The translations under genes were made by a program, and so were the position numbers. Source: a virus. Taken from it: 25,005 nucleotides of DNA. Positions within the stretch are counted from its first letter, which is position 1; each line of letters opens with the position of its first letter. Positions 7,703-16,894 of this stretch are shown one piece after another. Under the pieces are notes generated by a model. It was not told where the DNA came from, searched no databases, and saw only the letters and a program-made list of their open reading frames with translations. The stretch covers positions 1 to 25,005 of the IMG/VR virus record IMGVR_UViG_3300032047_000120; one strand, 5' to 3'.

Positions 7703-9802
7703 TTAAGGTGTTGCGTTGTTTTTATAAATTATAACTATTTCTAAAGTGTGAGGTTCAGAAGCTAAGTTATTAGTATTTGTATCTAATACATTTGTTTGAA
7801 CAGTACCTGTTCTAGCACTATTATCAAATGTTGATGTTGAGTAATTTATAGGTATTTGACCATGATTAATTACTGTGTTAGAACCGTTTTTAAGTCTATA
7901 GAAAACTTCATCATAATCATACTTATCATTCATGTATGTAGGTATACCCGCGTGTGTTGCATCTAAATTCCAGTTTTGTACTTTTAAAGTTAAATCGTTA
8001 CTTGAACCTGCTGAAAAGTTTTGAGCAACTAAACTACCACTAAATACAGCTGATAAATTATGTTCAGTACTACCAGCTTCTGAGTCTCTATATTTATAAA
8101 CTGTATTATAACTAAACACACTACTTGAACCTAACGTTATGTTAACAGTAGATGTATTACTATCTTCAAACGAGTCGTTTACTTTAAATCTAAATAAATC
8201 AGTTCCACTTTGACCAACGTTTCTTGTATATGTTGCAACTCCACTGCTAGCTATACTTAAAGTACCTTTTGAAGGAGCTGTTACAACAATATAACTTAAC
8301 GTATCATTGTTAGGATCTGACGCTGTTAAACCATGTGTTGTTGCGCCACTAGCAGCCGCTGTAAAACTTGATGTACTTGTTACAGGTGCTTGATTAATTA
8401 TATTATCTAAATTTAAAACAGAAGAAACACCTGAAGTTCCTGTAGAGTGTATTTCTATATCACTAGCAGAAACAGTTATAGTTTGCGTTCCGTTACCTAC
8501 GGCAGCTAAACCTTGTATTGTAAAATCAGTACCATTGTTTGATGATGCTATAGTGTTTGTAAAATCATTTGTACCAGATGTGTTATAAGCTGTTGAATTA
8601 CTAAACACAGGTTGTCTTCTTAAATATAAATTTTTACTAGCATGTGTAGCTGTAATTTGCATTTTTGCTAAATTATATAATGGTCCTTCTTGTTCTTCTA
8701 AATTAAGACTTACGTTTAAAGTATTGTTCACGTGTGTTTTAGTAAACGTTTGGGCTGCAGAATTACCTGTTACAGAAAATATAGCTGGTGCGGACTGTGT
8801 CCATGTAAAAGTTGGATTACTATTATTATAGTTATTAACAGCACTAGACATTGATGTTGGTGAAACTGCCGTTACTTTAACATTATACGTGTCACCAGAA
8901 GCGTTAGCTGGTATTTCAATAACCTTAGATATATTAAACTCATTACCAACTGTTATAGTTCCACTGTTTGTAGAAGCAGATGTAAATGTATCAGTGGTAA
9001 AATCATATGTATTACCATTACCTCTTGTTATTGTTATAGTAAACTTTGAAGTTGTTTTTGTACCAAACACATTAATTGATCTGGTTTCTCCAGTAGAGTT
9101 AATTACATCCGTGTTAGTATTAACAGCATTTATTTCATCAACTTCTGTTGGAATTGCTCTAGCTGTTCCACTATAAGTTATATTATTACCCGTAGTAGAA
9201 GCTGTGGGAAACACATAGCTTACTGTATAATTTTTTGCAGTAATTCTTGATGAAGAATCTGTAACAATACTTGAGTTTTCTATTGTATGACTACTAGAAT
9301 AACTACCGCTTACTACAGGATCACCTGGTTCTTCAGCAAAATAATGACCAGAAGAAGCTTGTAGCGTAAAATTATCAACTGTTTTTGATTCACCAGCGCT
9401 ACCAGTTTGTTGTGTTATTGATGTTGTGCCTGCGTTTTGCACGTTAGTACCACTAACAATTCTATTACCGTCCCAAGTATAAGGTATTAATTTTTCTGCT
9501 AACGCACTACCATCTATATCTATTACAGAGTTTGTATTACTGTTTGCAACAAAAGAATTTTTTAAATCAACAGTTACTAAAACTGTATTTCCAGCTGCAT
9601 ATGCATTACCACTATTAGTTAGTGTTATACTTTGTATTGGCCCACTAACCAAAGAACCTGTGTTGTTTGTAAAATCAGACGCAGCAACTCGATAACCAGT
9701 ATTAGGTGTTATTGTTAACACTTGACTAGCAGTAGAACCTAATGCTTGACCTTGAGTTACATTTACAGAAGCTGAATTTATAGTACAATTAGTTAATGCC
9801 AT
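7703..9802 (-). CDS. Adhesin-like tail/fibre protein with cadherin-like (tandem-95 type) domain (699 aa)
   Basis: The whole protein is rich in Thr, Ser, Asn and Gly and reads as consecutive beta-sandwich modules. The clearest is at residues about 469-558: it opens with NQAPV, contains HGLTASDPNNDTLSY and closes with DLFRFKVNDSF then an STVNITLG strand, the pattern of cadherin-like/Ig-like tandem-95 domains common in bacterial and phage adhesins. Upstream (about 25-65) is an ITPNTGYRV module, and residues about 200-350 look like further beta domains. No signal peptide is present, as expected for a virion protein. The start ATG shares one base with the stop of the 1450-aa gene (TAATG), implying translational coupling. 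Direct placement after the stabilisation/muzzle gene suggests a distal tail fibre or appendage and hence a candidate receptor-binding protein; this role is inferred. Confidence 0.75.
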   Translation of the reverse strand: MALTNCTINSASVNVTQGQALGSTASQVLTITPNTGYRVAASDFTNNTGSLVSGPIQSITLTNSGNAYAAGNTVLVTVDLKNSFVANSNTNSVIDIDGSALAEKLIPYTWDGNRIVSGTNVQNAGTTSITQQTGSAGESKTVDNFTLQASSGHYFAEEPGDPVVSGSYSSSHTIENSSIVTDSSSRITAKNYTVSYVFPTASTTGNNITYSGTARAIPTEVDEINAVNTNTDVINSTGETRSINVFGTKTTSKFTITITRGNGNTYDFTTDTFTSASTNSGTITVGNEFNISKVIEIPANASGDTYNVKVTAVSPTSMSSAVNNYNNSNPTFTWTQSAPAIFSVTGNSAAQTFTKTHVNNTLNVSLNLEEQEGPLYNLAKMQITATHASKNLYLRRQPVFSNSTAYNTSGTNDFTNTIASSNNGTDFTIQGLAAVGNGTQTITVSASDIEIHSTGTSGVSSVLNLDNIINQAPVTSTSSFTAAASGATTHGLTASDPNNDTLSYIVVTAPSKGTLSIASSGVATYTRNVGQSGTDLFRFKVNDSFEDSNTSTVNITLGSSSVFSYNTVYKYRDSEAGSTEHNLSAVFSGSLVAQNFSAGSSNDLTLKVQNWNLDATHAGIPTYMNDKYDYDEVFYRLKNGSNTVINHGQIPINYSTSTFDNSARTGTVQTNVLDTNTNNLASEPHTLEIVIIYKNNATP

Positions 9803-12800
9803 TAGTCGTTATTTTCAGTTATTGTTATAGTTACTTGAGCTGGCGTTACATCTCCTGTTATTTCTGATGAAAAACCTATGCCTTGAACGTTAAAATCTTT
9901 AGTGTTTAAATTTAAAGCACTACTAACTTTTTCTCCAACAATGTAGTTAAACCATTTACCTTCTTTATCAATAAACTGTGGTATACGTCCACTTTGTAAA
10001 TTAGTTGTTATCGAATTAACGTACCATCCGTTTGTTGCGTTAGGATGGTTTGCACTTATTAAACCATCAGTATCTGTTGCGTCACTTAATATTCTACCTT
10101 GAGTACCTTCGTAGTTTATTGTTTTAAAACTTTTTATAGTACCTGGAAAATCATTTAACAACAGTGTTATAGATGAATTTGTAAAGCTATTATAAAATGT
10201 ATTTCTTACAGGGTTATCATGTGAATATATTTGACCATCTTTAAACGTATAATATATATTATTTAATGATACACCGCTTTCAGGTATAAATGATTTTCTA
10301 CTTGTCCAACCATTAACTTGTTCACTAAAAGATATTGTATCTTCTACACCATCTCTTTTTGAAAAATTAGGATCACACTTAAATGTAATATTATATAGAT
10401 TTTTAGTTACATCATAACTACCTAAAACAATATCAGATTCAGCTAAACGATCTCTAAAGAAATCTACCATACCTTTTGAAGATATTGGTGTTAAACCATC
10501 TCTTGATAATCTTAAAATAACACCTCTAGCTTTGTCTGAAAAATAAGCTCTAAAACCAGAAGCAGCAAAGCTTTCAGGGTTTTGACTAATACCATACTCT
10601 CCTACAAACGGTGTTGTTTGTCCTAAAACATTGTTTGTTGACGTTAAGTTTGCATTTCCGTCTGCATTAAATAAAGCGTCTTTATTTGCTAAAACTCTTA
10701 ATATTTTATCTTCACAACAAACTATTAAATCAGTGTTTCTTGTGTGTAGCTTTTGTATTGAACCATATTCTGGGTTTAACTCTTTTGTTATTTTTTCTGC
10801 TTGTATAAATTGATTAGTTCTATTTATACTACTTGGAGAGTTGTATATACCAGAATATATTAAACCTGCTTTTTTTCTTTCTTCTTTATATTGTTCGGCA
10901 AGAACAGCAGATGCTTTTACACCTTTAGCTATAGTTGTGGCGTTAAAATCATCTCTTATTCTATTAGACTCAACACCGTTACCAAACGAATAACAATTAT
11001 AATAAACTAAATCATGTGAATTACCATGATTAGCTATAGGTATTGCATTACTAGCTTCGTAATATATATCTACATCTATATTTTCTTTAGGTTCTGTTTC
11101 AAAAACAGCTGGGTTTGATGTGGTAAAAGATCCATCATCTTCTGGAATAAGTATATCTATATGAAAAGGATTTATAGGCGGGTCAATATACTCGTTACCC
11201 CAACCCTGAGCATAAGCGTTTTCTGTAAAACCAGTAATTGGTTTATCTAATTTTATTACAAACACTGTTCTTTTATTACTAGGCCAACTATCTCTACTAG
11301 ATCTTGAAGAATAATTTCTTACAGCAACAACTAGTGAATCTTTTACTTCATATACAACAGCATTAGGATCTTGTCTAAATCTAAATTTAGTACCTATTTT
11401 TCTTATATCATCTGAAAACTTTTTACGCGCCCCATTGTTGTCTCTATCTCCAGTTATAGTAGAATGCCACTCATCATAATTCCAAAGGTGTGCAAATGTT
11501 ATAAATATATTACCTTCTTTTATACCATCTGGTTTGTTTTTATTTCTACCTTTGTAGTGGGCTTCTTCACCACCTCCCCACCATATATTTTTATTACCAT
11601 ATCTATAAGTTCTATAACCAACACCTGTTGGGTTACCTGCACCAGATTGATCTACGATTTCTTCTGTTACATAACCTTGTTTATGAGGTTGATAATCTCT
11701 CCATGCGCTACCATCTAACTGAGATGTTTTTCTCTGCATTGTAGCAGAAGTACTAACTCTATAGGTTGGATCTGGTTTTTTACTTAATATGTATTTTTCA
11801 AGAGTAGGATCTCTTAATAGTTTTATAAAAAATCTACCAGTAAACTCAGGTTTATTTTTACTTTCAGTTTTACTTAATTCTAATCTTAAAGAATCATCAC
11901 TAACCATGTTGTTGTCAGATTTAGAAGCATCATACGCAAGATTATCACTGCTACCTGAAAATAAAATACCTATATCAACCCCAAAAAATTCTTTAATTTC
12001 TATTTCATAAATATCACCACTACCTTTTTTAAAAGATTTTACTTTATAGTAATTACTACCTCCATTTGAACTAAGAAATCTCATTTGTAAACCAGCATTT
12101 TGCAATGTTTCTTCTTTTGTAAAATTACTATTATCTAAAAGAGCTTCTTTGCTAACCTGAAATTTACTACCATCTATAAATGGAACACGGTTTGCCATGT
12201 TATCTTGTTTTAACTCATCTAAAGAAGCTGTACCTATAATTTCTTGCTCTTCTCTTATATACAAAGGAGCTTCGTTTGATATTGATAAAACTCTATATTT
12301 AGCTTGATCTTCTACAAACTCACTTGATGTATGAGCTTTTTTTAGTATCAAATACGTGTCATCTTGAATTTTATTTCTTTCAGATGATGGTAAGCTGATC
12401 CAAACGTTTCCGTCTTCAGCATCGTAATATCTATCAATAGTAACATTATAATATTCATTAGAAGGTTCTTTTATAAAAAACTTAAAATGAGTAAAACCGC
12501 TAGGAGCGGTGTGTAAATTTTTAACAATAAATTTATTATAATTTATAGCGTTAGATTTTGATATAAACTTACCACCATCCTTATGTGTAAAAACAGGTGT
12601 TTCTCTACCATATTCATCTCTGTAAACAACACCTAATTGATACGTTCTTTGTGATTTTATAGATTCACCAGGTTCGTCTTCAATTGAAGGAGAACCATTT
12701 AACTCTACATTAAATCTTGGTTGTAAATCACCTACGTTAAAGTTTTGTAAATAATTACCGTATATTATTCTGTTAGCAGCTAATTCTTGTGCTTTTGCTT

Positions 12801-14154
12801 TTCTAGGAACATTATCCCATGGTCTTAGAAGTTGATTAGACTCAACTGTTTTATATATTAACTCTGTTTCTATTTCATATTCATTTGTTGTCCAAAATGA
12901 ATCATTTACCTTAACAGTATCTACAACATAAACATTATTTACACCATCTTCTTTATATAATATGTCAACTTCGTCTACTTGCTTAGGTATATCTGTTGGC
13001 CTAAAACCAGATAATTTTAAATACCTTAAATCGTTTTCCATGCCTAAATTATAACCTTTTCTAGGATCAAAATCATATAGTTTAGGAACAAAAACTGTTT
13101 TTGTAAATGGCGCAAATGTAGAATATTCACCATCTTTATATTTATATCTATAAGAAAATCTTACAAATTTATCTATAAACATTGCTTCTTCCTGGTCTAA
13201 TGTTAAAACCCAATTAACCTTTGCGTTAGGTACTTCATCAGGTATATTTAATATTTTTAATTGAAGCGTTGTTACGGTAACAGGTATTTGTTGATAACTA
13301 TTAACAACCTCACACCTTATGTCTTTGTCAACATCAAGTACTTCATCATCTGAATCTTCAAGTTTTAAAGTAACTGTATCACCAACAACTAGATGCGGTC
13401 TATTACCTAAAATATCTGCTTGCAGCACAACAACTATTTCACCAACTGCTAAAGGCGCTGCGTTTGCTGTGTGATAAAAATTAGCAGCAACAATTGTTTT
13501 TATAATACCTGGCACACCTAATATACCTACTCTTTTAGTATCTCTAGCATCAAAAGTTAAAGCGTTTATAGGTCCTTTTTTTATTACAGTAATATCTTCT
13601 TCTGTAAAATTATAAGCCATAGAAGCTAAACCAGTACCGCTAATATTATATGGATTCACTGGTAATAAAGTAGTGTGTGTTGTAAAGTTTATAGAACCAT
13701 AAGTTGAACCATCACCTTTAAATTTATCTATATTTATAACTTTAGGTTCGTTTAAATTATCTGTAAAAAATAATAAACCATCTATAATATTAACACCTGT
13801 TATATGGTGGGTTGTACTAAAATCTAAAACACCGTTTGTATCTACTAATACAGGTTTTATTTGATTTCTTACTTGATCATACTCAGCAATAGCATCTACG
13901 CTGGTACCATTTATAAAAAAGTATATTTTTTCGTTTTCTGTATCTGCAATACTACCAACACAAGTGGCACCAGATATATTAATAAAACTTCTTTGAAAAT
14001 TACCTAATATATTTTGAGCTGCACCAACACTACCGTTTTCAGAGTTGGCTAAATCTATATTCATCGCATCCCTATATTCACCATTAGGCAATATTCTTTC
14101 GTCCAGGTCTTTGTTCATACGACCTGCTTGAAAAGTGTGTTTTATTTCTGGCAT
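9802..14154 (-). CDS. Tail stabilisation / muzzle-type protein, crAss-like and marine podovirus family (1450 aa)
   Basis: The N-terminus carries the family's hallmark: an AGRMNKDLDERILPNGEYRD block (residues 10-29) followed by DAMNI and an AQNILGNF block. Further conserved-looking blocks are an AANRIIYGNYLQNF segment, TYQLGVVYRDEYGRETPVF near residue 500, and a C-terminal beta-rich region with GQTTPFVGEYGIS (about 1177) and AYFSDKARGVILRLSRDGL. Proteins of this type are labelled stabilisation proteins in crAss-like phages and in many marine Flavobacteriia podoviruses; in the solved crAss001 virion the comparable large protein forms the tail muzzle closing the short tail. At 1450 residues the length fits. 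It follows the two neck/ring genes by 3 bases and is coupled to the fibre-like gene by a one-base overlap. I am confident of the family, less so of the exact position in the virion. Confidence 0.88.
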   Translation of the reverse strand: MPEIKHTFQAGRMNKDLDERILPNGEYRDAMNIDLANSENGSVGAAQNILGNFQRSFINISGATCVGSIADTENEKIYFFINGTSVDAIAEYDQVRNQIKPVLVDTNGVLDFSTTHHITGVNIIDGLLFFTDNLNEPKVINIDKFKGDGSTYGSINFTTHTTLLPVNPYNISGTGLASMAYNFTEEDITVIKKGPINALTFDARDTKRVGILGVPGIIKTIVAANFYHTANAAPLAVGEIVVVLQADILGNRPHLVVGDTVTLKLEDSDDEVLDVDKDIRCEVVNSYQQIPVTVTTLQLKILNIPDEVPNAKVNWVLTLDQEEAMFIDKFVRFSYRYKYKDGEYSTFAPFTKTVFVPKLYDFDPRKGYNLGMENDLRYLKLSGFRPTDIPKQVDEVDILYKEDGVNNVYVVDTVKVNDSFWTTNEYEIETELIYKTVESNQLLRPWDNVPRKAKAQELAANRIIYGNYLQNFNVGDLQPRFNVELNGSPSIEDEPGESIKSQRTYQLGVVYRDEYGRETPVFTHKDGGKFISKSNAINYNKFIVKNLHTAPSGFTHFKFFIKEPSNEYYNVTIDRYYDAEDGNVWISLPSSERNKIQDDTYLILKKAHTSSEFVEDQAKYRVLSISNEAPLYIREEQEIIGTASLDELKQDNMANRVPFIDGSKFQVSKEALLDNSNFTKEETLQNAGLQMRFLSSNGGSNYYKVKSFKKGSGDIYEIEIKEFFGVDIGILFSGSSDNLAYDASKSDNNMVSDDSLRLELSKTESKNKPEFTGRFFIKLLRDPTLEKYILSKKPDPTYRVSTSATMQRKTSQLDGSAWRDYQPHKQGYVTEEIVDQSGAGNPTGVGYRTYRYGNKNIWWGGGEEAHYKGRNKNKPDGIKEGNIFITFAHLWNYDEWHSTITGDRDNNGARKKFSDDIRKIGTKFRFRQDPNAVVYEVKDSLVVAVRNYSSRSSRDSWPSNKRTVFVIKLDKPITGFTENAYAQGWGNEYIDPPINPFHIDILIPEDDGSFTTSNPAVFETEPKENIDVDIYYEASNAIPIANHGNSHDLVYYNCYSFGNGVESNRIRDDFNATTIAKGVKASAVLAEQYKEERKKAGLIYSGIYNSPSSINRTNQFIQAEKITKELNPEYGSIQKLHTRNTDLIVCCEDKILRVLANKDALFNADGNANLTSTNNVLGQTTPFVGEYGISQNPESFAASGFRAYFSDKARGVILRLSRDGLTPISSKGMVDFFRDRLAESDIVLGSYDVTKNLYNITFKCDPNFSKRDGVEDTISFSEQVNGWTSRKSFIPESGVSLNNIYYTFKDGQIYSHDNPVRNTFYNSFTNSSITLLLNDFPGTIKSFKTINYEGTQGRILSDATDTDGLISANHPNATNGWYVNSITTNLQSGRIPQFIDKEGKWFNYIVGEKVSSALNLNTKDFNVQGIGFSSEITGDVTPAQVTITITENND

Positions 14155-14157
14155 GTT

Positions 14158-15267
14158 TTAGTGTTTTATTACTTTTGATTTACCTCTCATTGTTTGAGCA
14201 AGCTCTTCAGCTTTATAATTAGATAACCTAATTTTAGCATTTTTCATAGTTGCAAATCTTTCTTTTTTATACCTTGCTATTATATATTCTGGTATACCTA
14301 TTCTTGTAGATAAAATTGCGTGAGCAACCCATTTATATAAAGCTTCTTCAGCAAATTTATGTATAACAGCATCTTCATCTACAGCTATACCATCACTAAT
14401 ATATTTAAGAGTTATTCTTTTACCACTCATATCTGAGCTAAAATGTATATTACCTTTTAAATGATCTATATAAAAAACTCCGTTTCTTTGAGCATGTTGA
14501 GGTTCTAAACCATATCTTCTACCATCATTATATATGTAAAAATCAGCATCAGGATCGTCTATATTAGTGTCTACGTTTGTAGCAGAACTTGATAAATAAC
14601 TATTCCATGTATCTGAATCACTAGCTACAGAAACATTTCCATTACTATCAAATATATAACCAAAATCACTAGCTTGTAAGAGAGCTGTTGGGTTACTTGT
14701 TTTTATTGCTGGATATAAAACTCTTTCTATACCGTCTCCAGCTGAATGTGATAACTTAACATAATTAACATAATCGTGTGGTAATGGCATTTTTAATGAT
14801 GGTGGTAATTCTATTTCTAAAGCTTTTTCTGATCTAAGTATATCATAACTAAATTCTTGTAAACCTCTTTGAGCGTGAAATAATACATCTGCTCTTTTTA
14901 CTTTAGATATAATTTTACTTTCACCAACATAACTGATAATAAAGTTGTTTATAAATTGTTGTAGTGATATGTATTGATAATTACCAAGATCTGGATTTAT
15001 AATTGAAATAACTACAACATCACCGTTTGTTGCTCCTGAACCTAATGTTAAAGTATTTGTTGTACCTGATTTAGGAAAAGTAAAACTACTAGTTATTGTA
15101 CCGTTTATTGTTACACTGAGCTGACCAGCCGCGTCTGGCATTGTTGCTAAATTGTTTAATAACGTTTCGTTTTCTGGAAATGTTAATACAAAATCAACTT
15201 GTCCACCAGCTGCTGTAAAACTTTGAGATCCGTAATACTGTTGTTGTGTTCCTTGGAATAATGGCAT
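14158..15267 (-). CDS. Neck/ring protein, P22 gp4-like head-to-tail connector, with N-terminal beta module (369 aa)
   Basis: Residues about 98-369 match a neck protein family of crAss-like and marine podoviruses: SLQQFINNFI, YVGESKIISKVKRADVLFHA, QEFSYDILRS, then PPSLKMPLPHDYVNYVKLS and a C-terminal helix with EEALYKWVAHAILSTR and a basic end. These proteins are usually annotated as tail tubular or P22 tail accessory factor gp4-like and form a ring under the portal. Residues about 8-90 are a separate beta-rich module (YYGSQSF, VDFVLTF, VTINGT, GDVVVISI) that resembles the N-terminal beta modules of T7-type tail fibres; this resemblance is by eye only. The gene starts 2 bases after the 241-aa neck gene and is followed 3 bases later by the muzzle gene, a compact neck-and-tail cassette. 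Confidence 0.82.
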   Translation of the reverse strand: MPLFQGTQQQYYGSQSFTAAGGQVDFVLTFPENETLLNNLATMPDAAGQLSVTINGTITSSFTFPKSGTTNTLTLGSGATNGDVVVISIINPDLGNYQYISLQQFINNFIISYVGESKIISKVKRADVLFHAQRGLQEFSYDILRSEKALEIELPPSLKMPLPHDYVNYVKLSHSAGDGIERVLYPAIKTSNPTALLQASDFGYIFDSNGNVSVASDSDTWNSYLSSSATNVDTNIDDPDADFYIYNDGRRYGLEPQHAQRNGVFYIDHLKGNIHFSSDMSGKRITLKYISDGIAVDEDAVIHKFAEEALYKWVAHAILSTRIGIPEYIIARYKKERFATMKNAKIRLSNYKAEELAQTMRGKSKVIKH

Positions 15268-15269
15268 AA

Positions 15270-15995
15270 TTATTTATTTTCTTGTTGTACGTTCTGTGCT
15301 TCTTCTGTAGCAGCCACTTGATAAACTTGTGGGTCTTTTAATGTTATACCTGCTAATTCTAGTATTTTAATTACTAATTCTGTTTCTTCAGAATCATGTA
15401 GTTCAAAATGCCTAGCTAAATTAGAGTTATATAAAGCTTTACCGTTAGTTGCATTTATAACATAAGCCCAATTAACAGAAACTGGATTTGCTATATAATT
15501 ACAATAAACATTGTTTACTATACTAACTGGAAATACTTTGATTGCTACTTCACCATTTGATGCGCCGCCTTGTGATCTAACATAGACTGGTCTTGTAGGT
15601 GAGGGTGCTGTTAATGGAGAATTTTCTATATGATGCACCTCGTTTTGATTTATTTTTTCTATTTCTATATAACCACCTTTATATTTATAGAATAATTCAC
15701 CCATTCTATAGTGATTAGGTAATGTAAAGTCGTTACCACTTACATAGGTAACAGCTTGTCTAAATCTTTCAAATATATCTATTTTTTCTTGTAATATATC
15801 TACTTGATCTGAATAAGTGTAATCATTACCTGGTAATCTACTAAAAGCGTTTAAGTCATAAAAATATTGCTCAAAAATATCCATTTGAGCTTGGTTGGCA
15901 TATAGATTAAATTCTTGAGGTGTTAAATAACCTCTTTGTTCTTTATTAGCTATTGCCAAAACTCTTTGATAAACTGTATCTATATTTACTGCCAT
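15270..15995 (-). CDS. Neck/ring structural protein (241 aa)
   Basis: The protein starts with a helical segment and then a strongly conserved-looking block, RGYLTPQEFNLYANQAQMD plus IFEQYFYDLN (about residues 21-48), a signature of a neck or ring protein found next to the P22 gp4-like protein in crAss-like and marine Bacteroidota podoviruses. A beta-rich middle (about 85-185) and a helical, acidic, Gln-rich tail (about 200-241) follow. It has no signal peptide, membrane segment or enzyme motif. It is the first gene after the second hairpin (16006-16045) and begins a tightly packed run of genes reaching the end of the window, so it probably heads the neck-tail-cargo translation unit. The exact ring to which it belongs cannot be fixed from sequence alone. 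Confidence 0.78.
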   Translation of the reverse strand: MAVNIDTVYQRVLAIANKEQRGYLTPQEFNLYANQAQMDIFEQYFYDLNAFSRLPGNDYTYSDQVDILQEKIDIFERFRQAVTYVSGNDFTLPNHYRMGELFYKYKGGYIEIEKINQNEVHHIENSPLTAPSPTRPVYVRSQGGASNGEVAIKVFPVSIVNNVYCNYIANPVSVNWAYVINATNGKALYNSNLARHFELHDSEETELVIKILELAGITLKDPQVYQVAATEEAQNVQQENK

Positions 15996-16005
15996 ATTTT
16001 TTTAT

Positions 16006-16045
16006 TTATAGTAAGCAACCACCATAGAGATGGTTGCCTCTATAA
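16006..16045 (-). terminator. Bipartite hairpin between the 254-aa and 241-aa genes; probable terminator or processing site
   Basis: A 7-bp perfect stem (16015-16021 with 16031-16037, 9-base loop) is extended after a small internal loop by a 6-bp A/T-rich stem (16006-16011 with 16040-16045). On the transcribed strand it is followed by an A/T-rich run before the 241-aa start codon. It is weaker and less U-rich downstream than the hairpin at 16847-16880, so it may terminate only partly or serve as an RNA-processing or stability element. Confidence 0.6.
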
Positions 16046-16053
16046 GTGATTAA

Positions 16054-16818
16054 TTATTTTAATCTTTTTTCTAATGTTGCAAGAACTTCTAATCCTTCAT
16101 CAGTTTTAAACCATGCTGCTAATGCAGAATATGGATGCTCATCAAATGGAACTGTAAATAGTTTTCTACCGTTAGATTTCCATTTAAAAGTTCTACCGTC
16201 ACCTGATAAAGCTATTATGTTTTGTTCTACAGCTTTAATCCCTAAGTTTCTAAGTTGAACGTTGTCATCGTTTGCAACTTCTAAAAACATAGCTGGATTA
16301 TTTTTAGCCATAACTAAAACATCTCTTTTAACTTCACTAGATGACATTTTTGAAACAGCGCTACCTTTTTCTACTCTTAAAACAGCTTCCATTTCATCTA
16401 TGTTCATTTGTTTTGCAGCTGATAAAGCTTCAAATTCTAGTTCAATCCAACCTACTTGATCAGTAGCTGTTGCTACTTCATCATTTTCTGTATAAGTACT
16501 ACCTTTTGAAGGGTGATACAACGATAATAATGTTTGTAATGCAACTTTTTGTTTAGGAACAGCTAATATACCGTTTCTAAATAATATATGACCAAGAGTT
16601 GCTACACCTTTTTGTTCATCAACAAAAGGTGATGGTTGATTAGTGGCATACCTTAATTCTCTATTATAACCAACTTCTTCGTCAAAATATAATAAAGGTT
16701 TTGATGCCGTATGTTTACTTGATATTTTATATATAACAGGTTGTTTATTACCTTTTAATACATAAATTCTGTCTTTGTACTCCCAATTTTCTGGAAGATT
16801 TAATTTTTGTTTTTTCAT
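16054..16818 (-). CDS. Conserved virion-module protein of unknown function (254 aa)
   Basis: The product starts with a lysine-rich stretch and has a short beta-rich N-terminal region (about 15-55), a block containing RELRYATNQPSPFVDEQ (about 53-69), a middle acidic helical region (about 120-150, with ELEFEALSAAKQMNIDEMEA), and a C-terminal region with SSEVKRDVLVMAKNNPAMFL and FTVPFDEHPYSALAAWF. Similar proteins appear beside the major capsid gene in marine Bacteroidota podoviruses, but I know of no assigned function. It lacks a signal peptide, membrane helix or recognisable catalytic site. It is the only gene in the window set off by hairpins on both sides, so it may have its own expression level. 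Capsid-associated or head-completion protein is a guess from position. Confidence 0.75.
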   Translation of the reverse strand: MKKQKLNLPENWEYKDRIYVLKGNKQPVIYKISSKHTASKPLLYFDEEVGYNRELRYATNQPSPFVDEQKGVATLGHILFRNGILAVPKQKVALQTLLSLYHPSKGSTYTENDEVATATDQVGWIELEFEALSAAKQMNIDEMEAVLRVEKGSAVSKMSSSEVKRDVLVMAKNNPAMFLEVANDDNVQLRNLGIKAVEQNIIALSGDGRTFKWKSNGRKLFTVPFDEHPYSALAAWFKTDEGLEVLATLEKRLK

Positions 16819-16846
16819 GATATAATATAATATAAATTAATAAAAA

Positions 16847-16880
16847 TAAAGAGGTGGGTGCCGAAGCACCCGTCTCTTTA
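16847..16880 (-). terminator. Strong intrinsic terminator after the major capsid gene, UUCG tetraloop
   Basis: A 15-bp stem (16847-16861 paired with 16866-16880, two G-U wobbles near the middle) encloses a 4-base loop. Read on the transcribed minus strand the loop is C(UUCG)G, an exceptionally stable tetraloop, and the stem is followed by a T-rich stretch (TATTTTTATTAATTTA). It lies 14 bases past the capsid stop codon, so it should end or thin out transcription right after the most highly needed virion gene and protect the capsid message from 3' decay. Confidence 0.88.
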
Positions 16881-16894
16881 TATAAAATAAAATG

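Noticed and set aside
16819-16846. Promoter in the A/T-only run before the 254-aa gene
   Set aside because: No TTTG at -33 or TAnnTTTG at -7 of the Bacteroidota type is present; A/T richness alone is not evidence.
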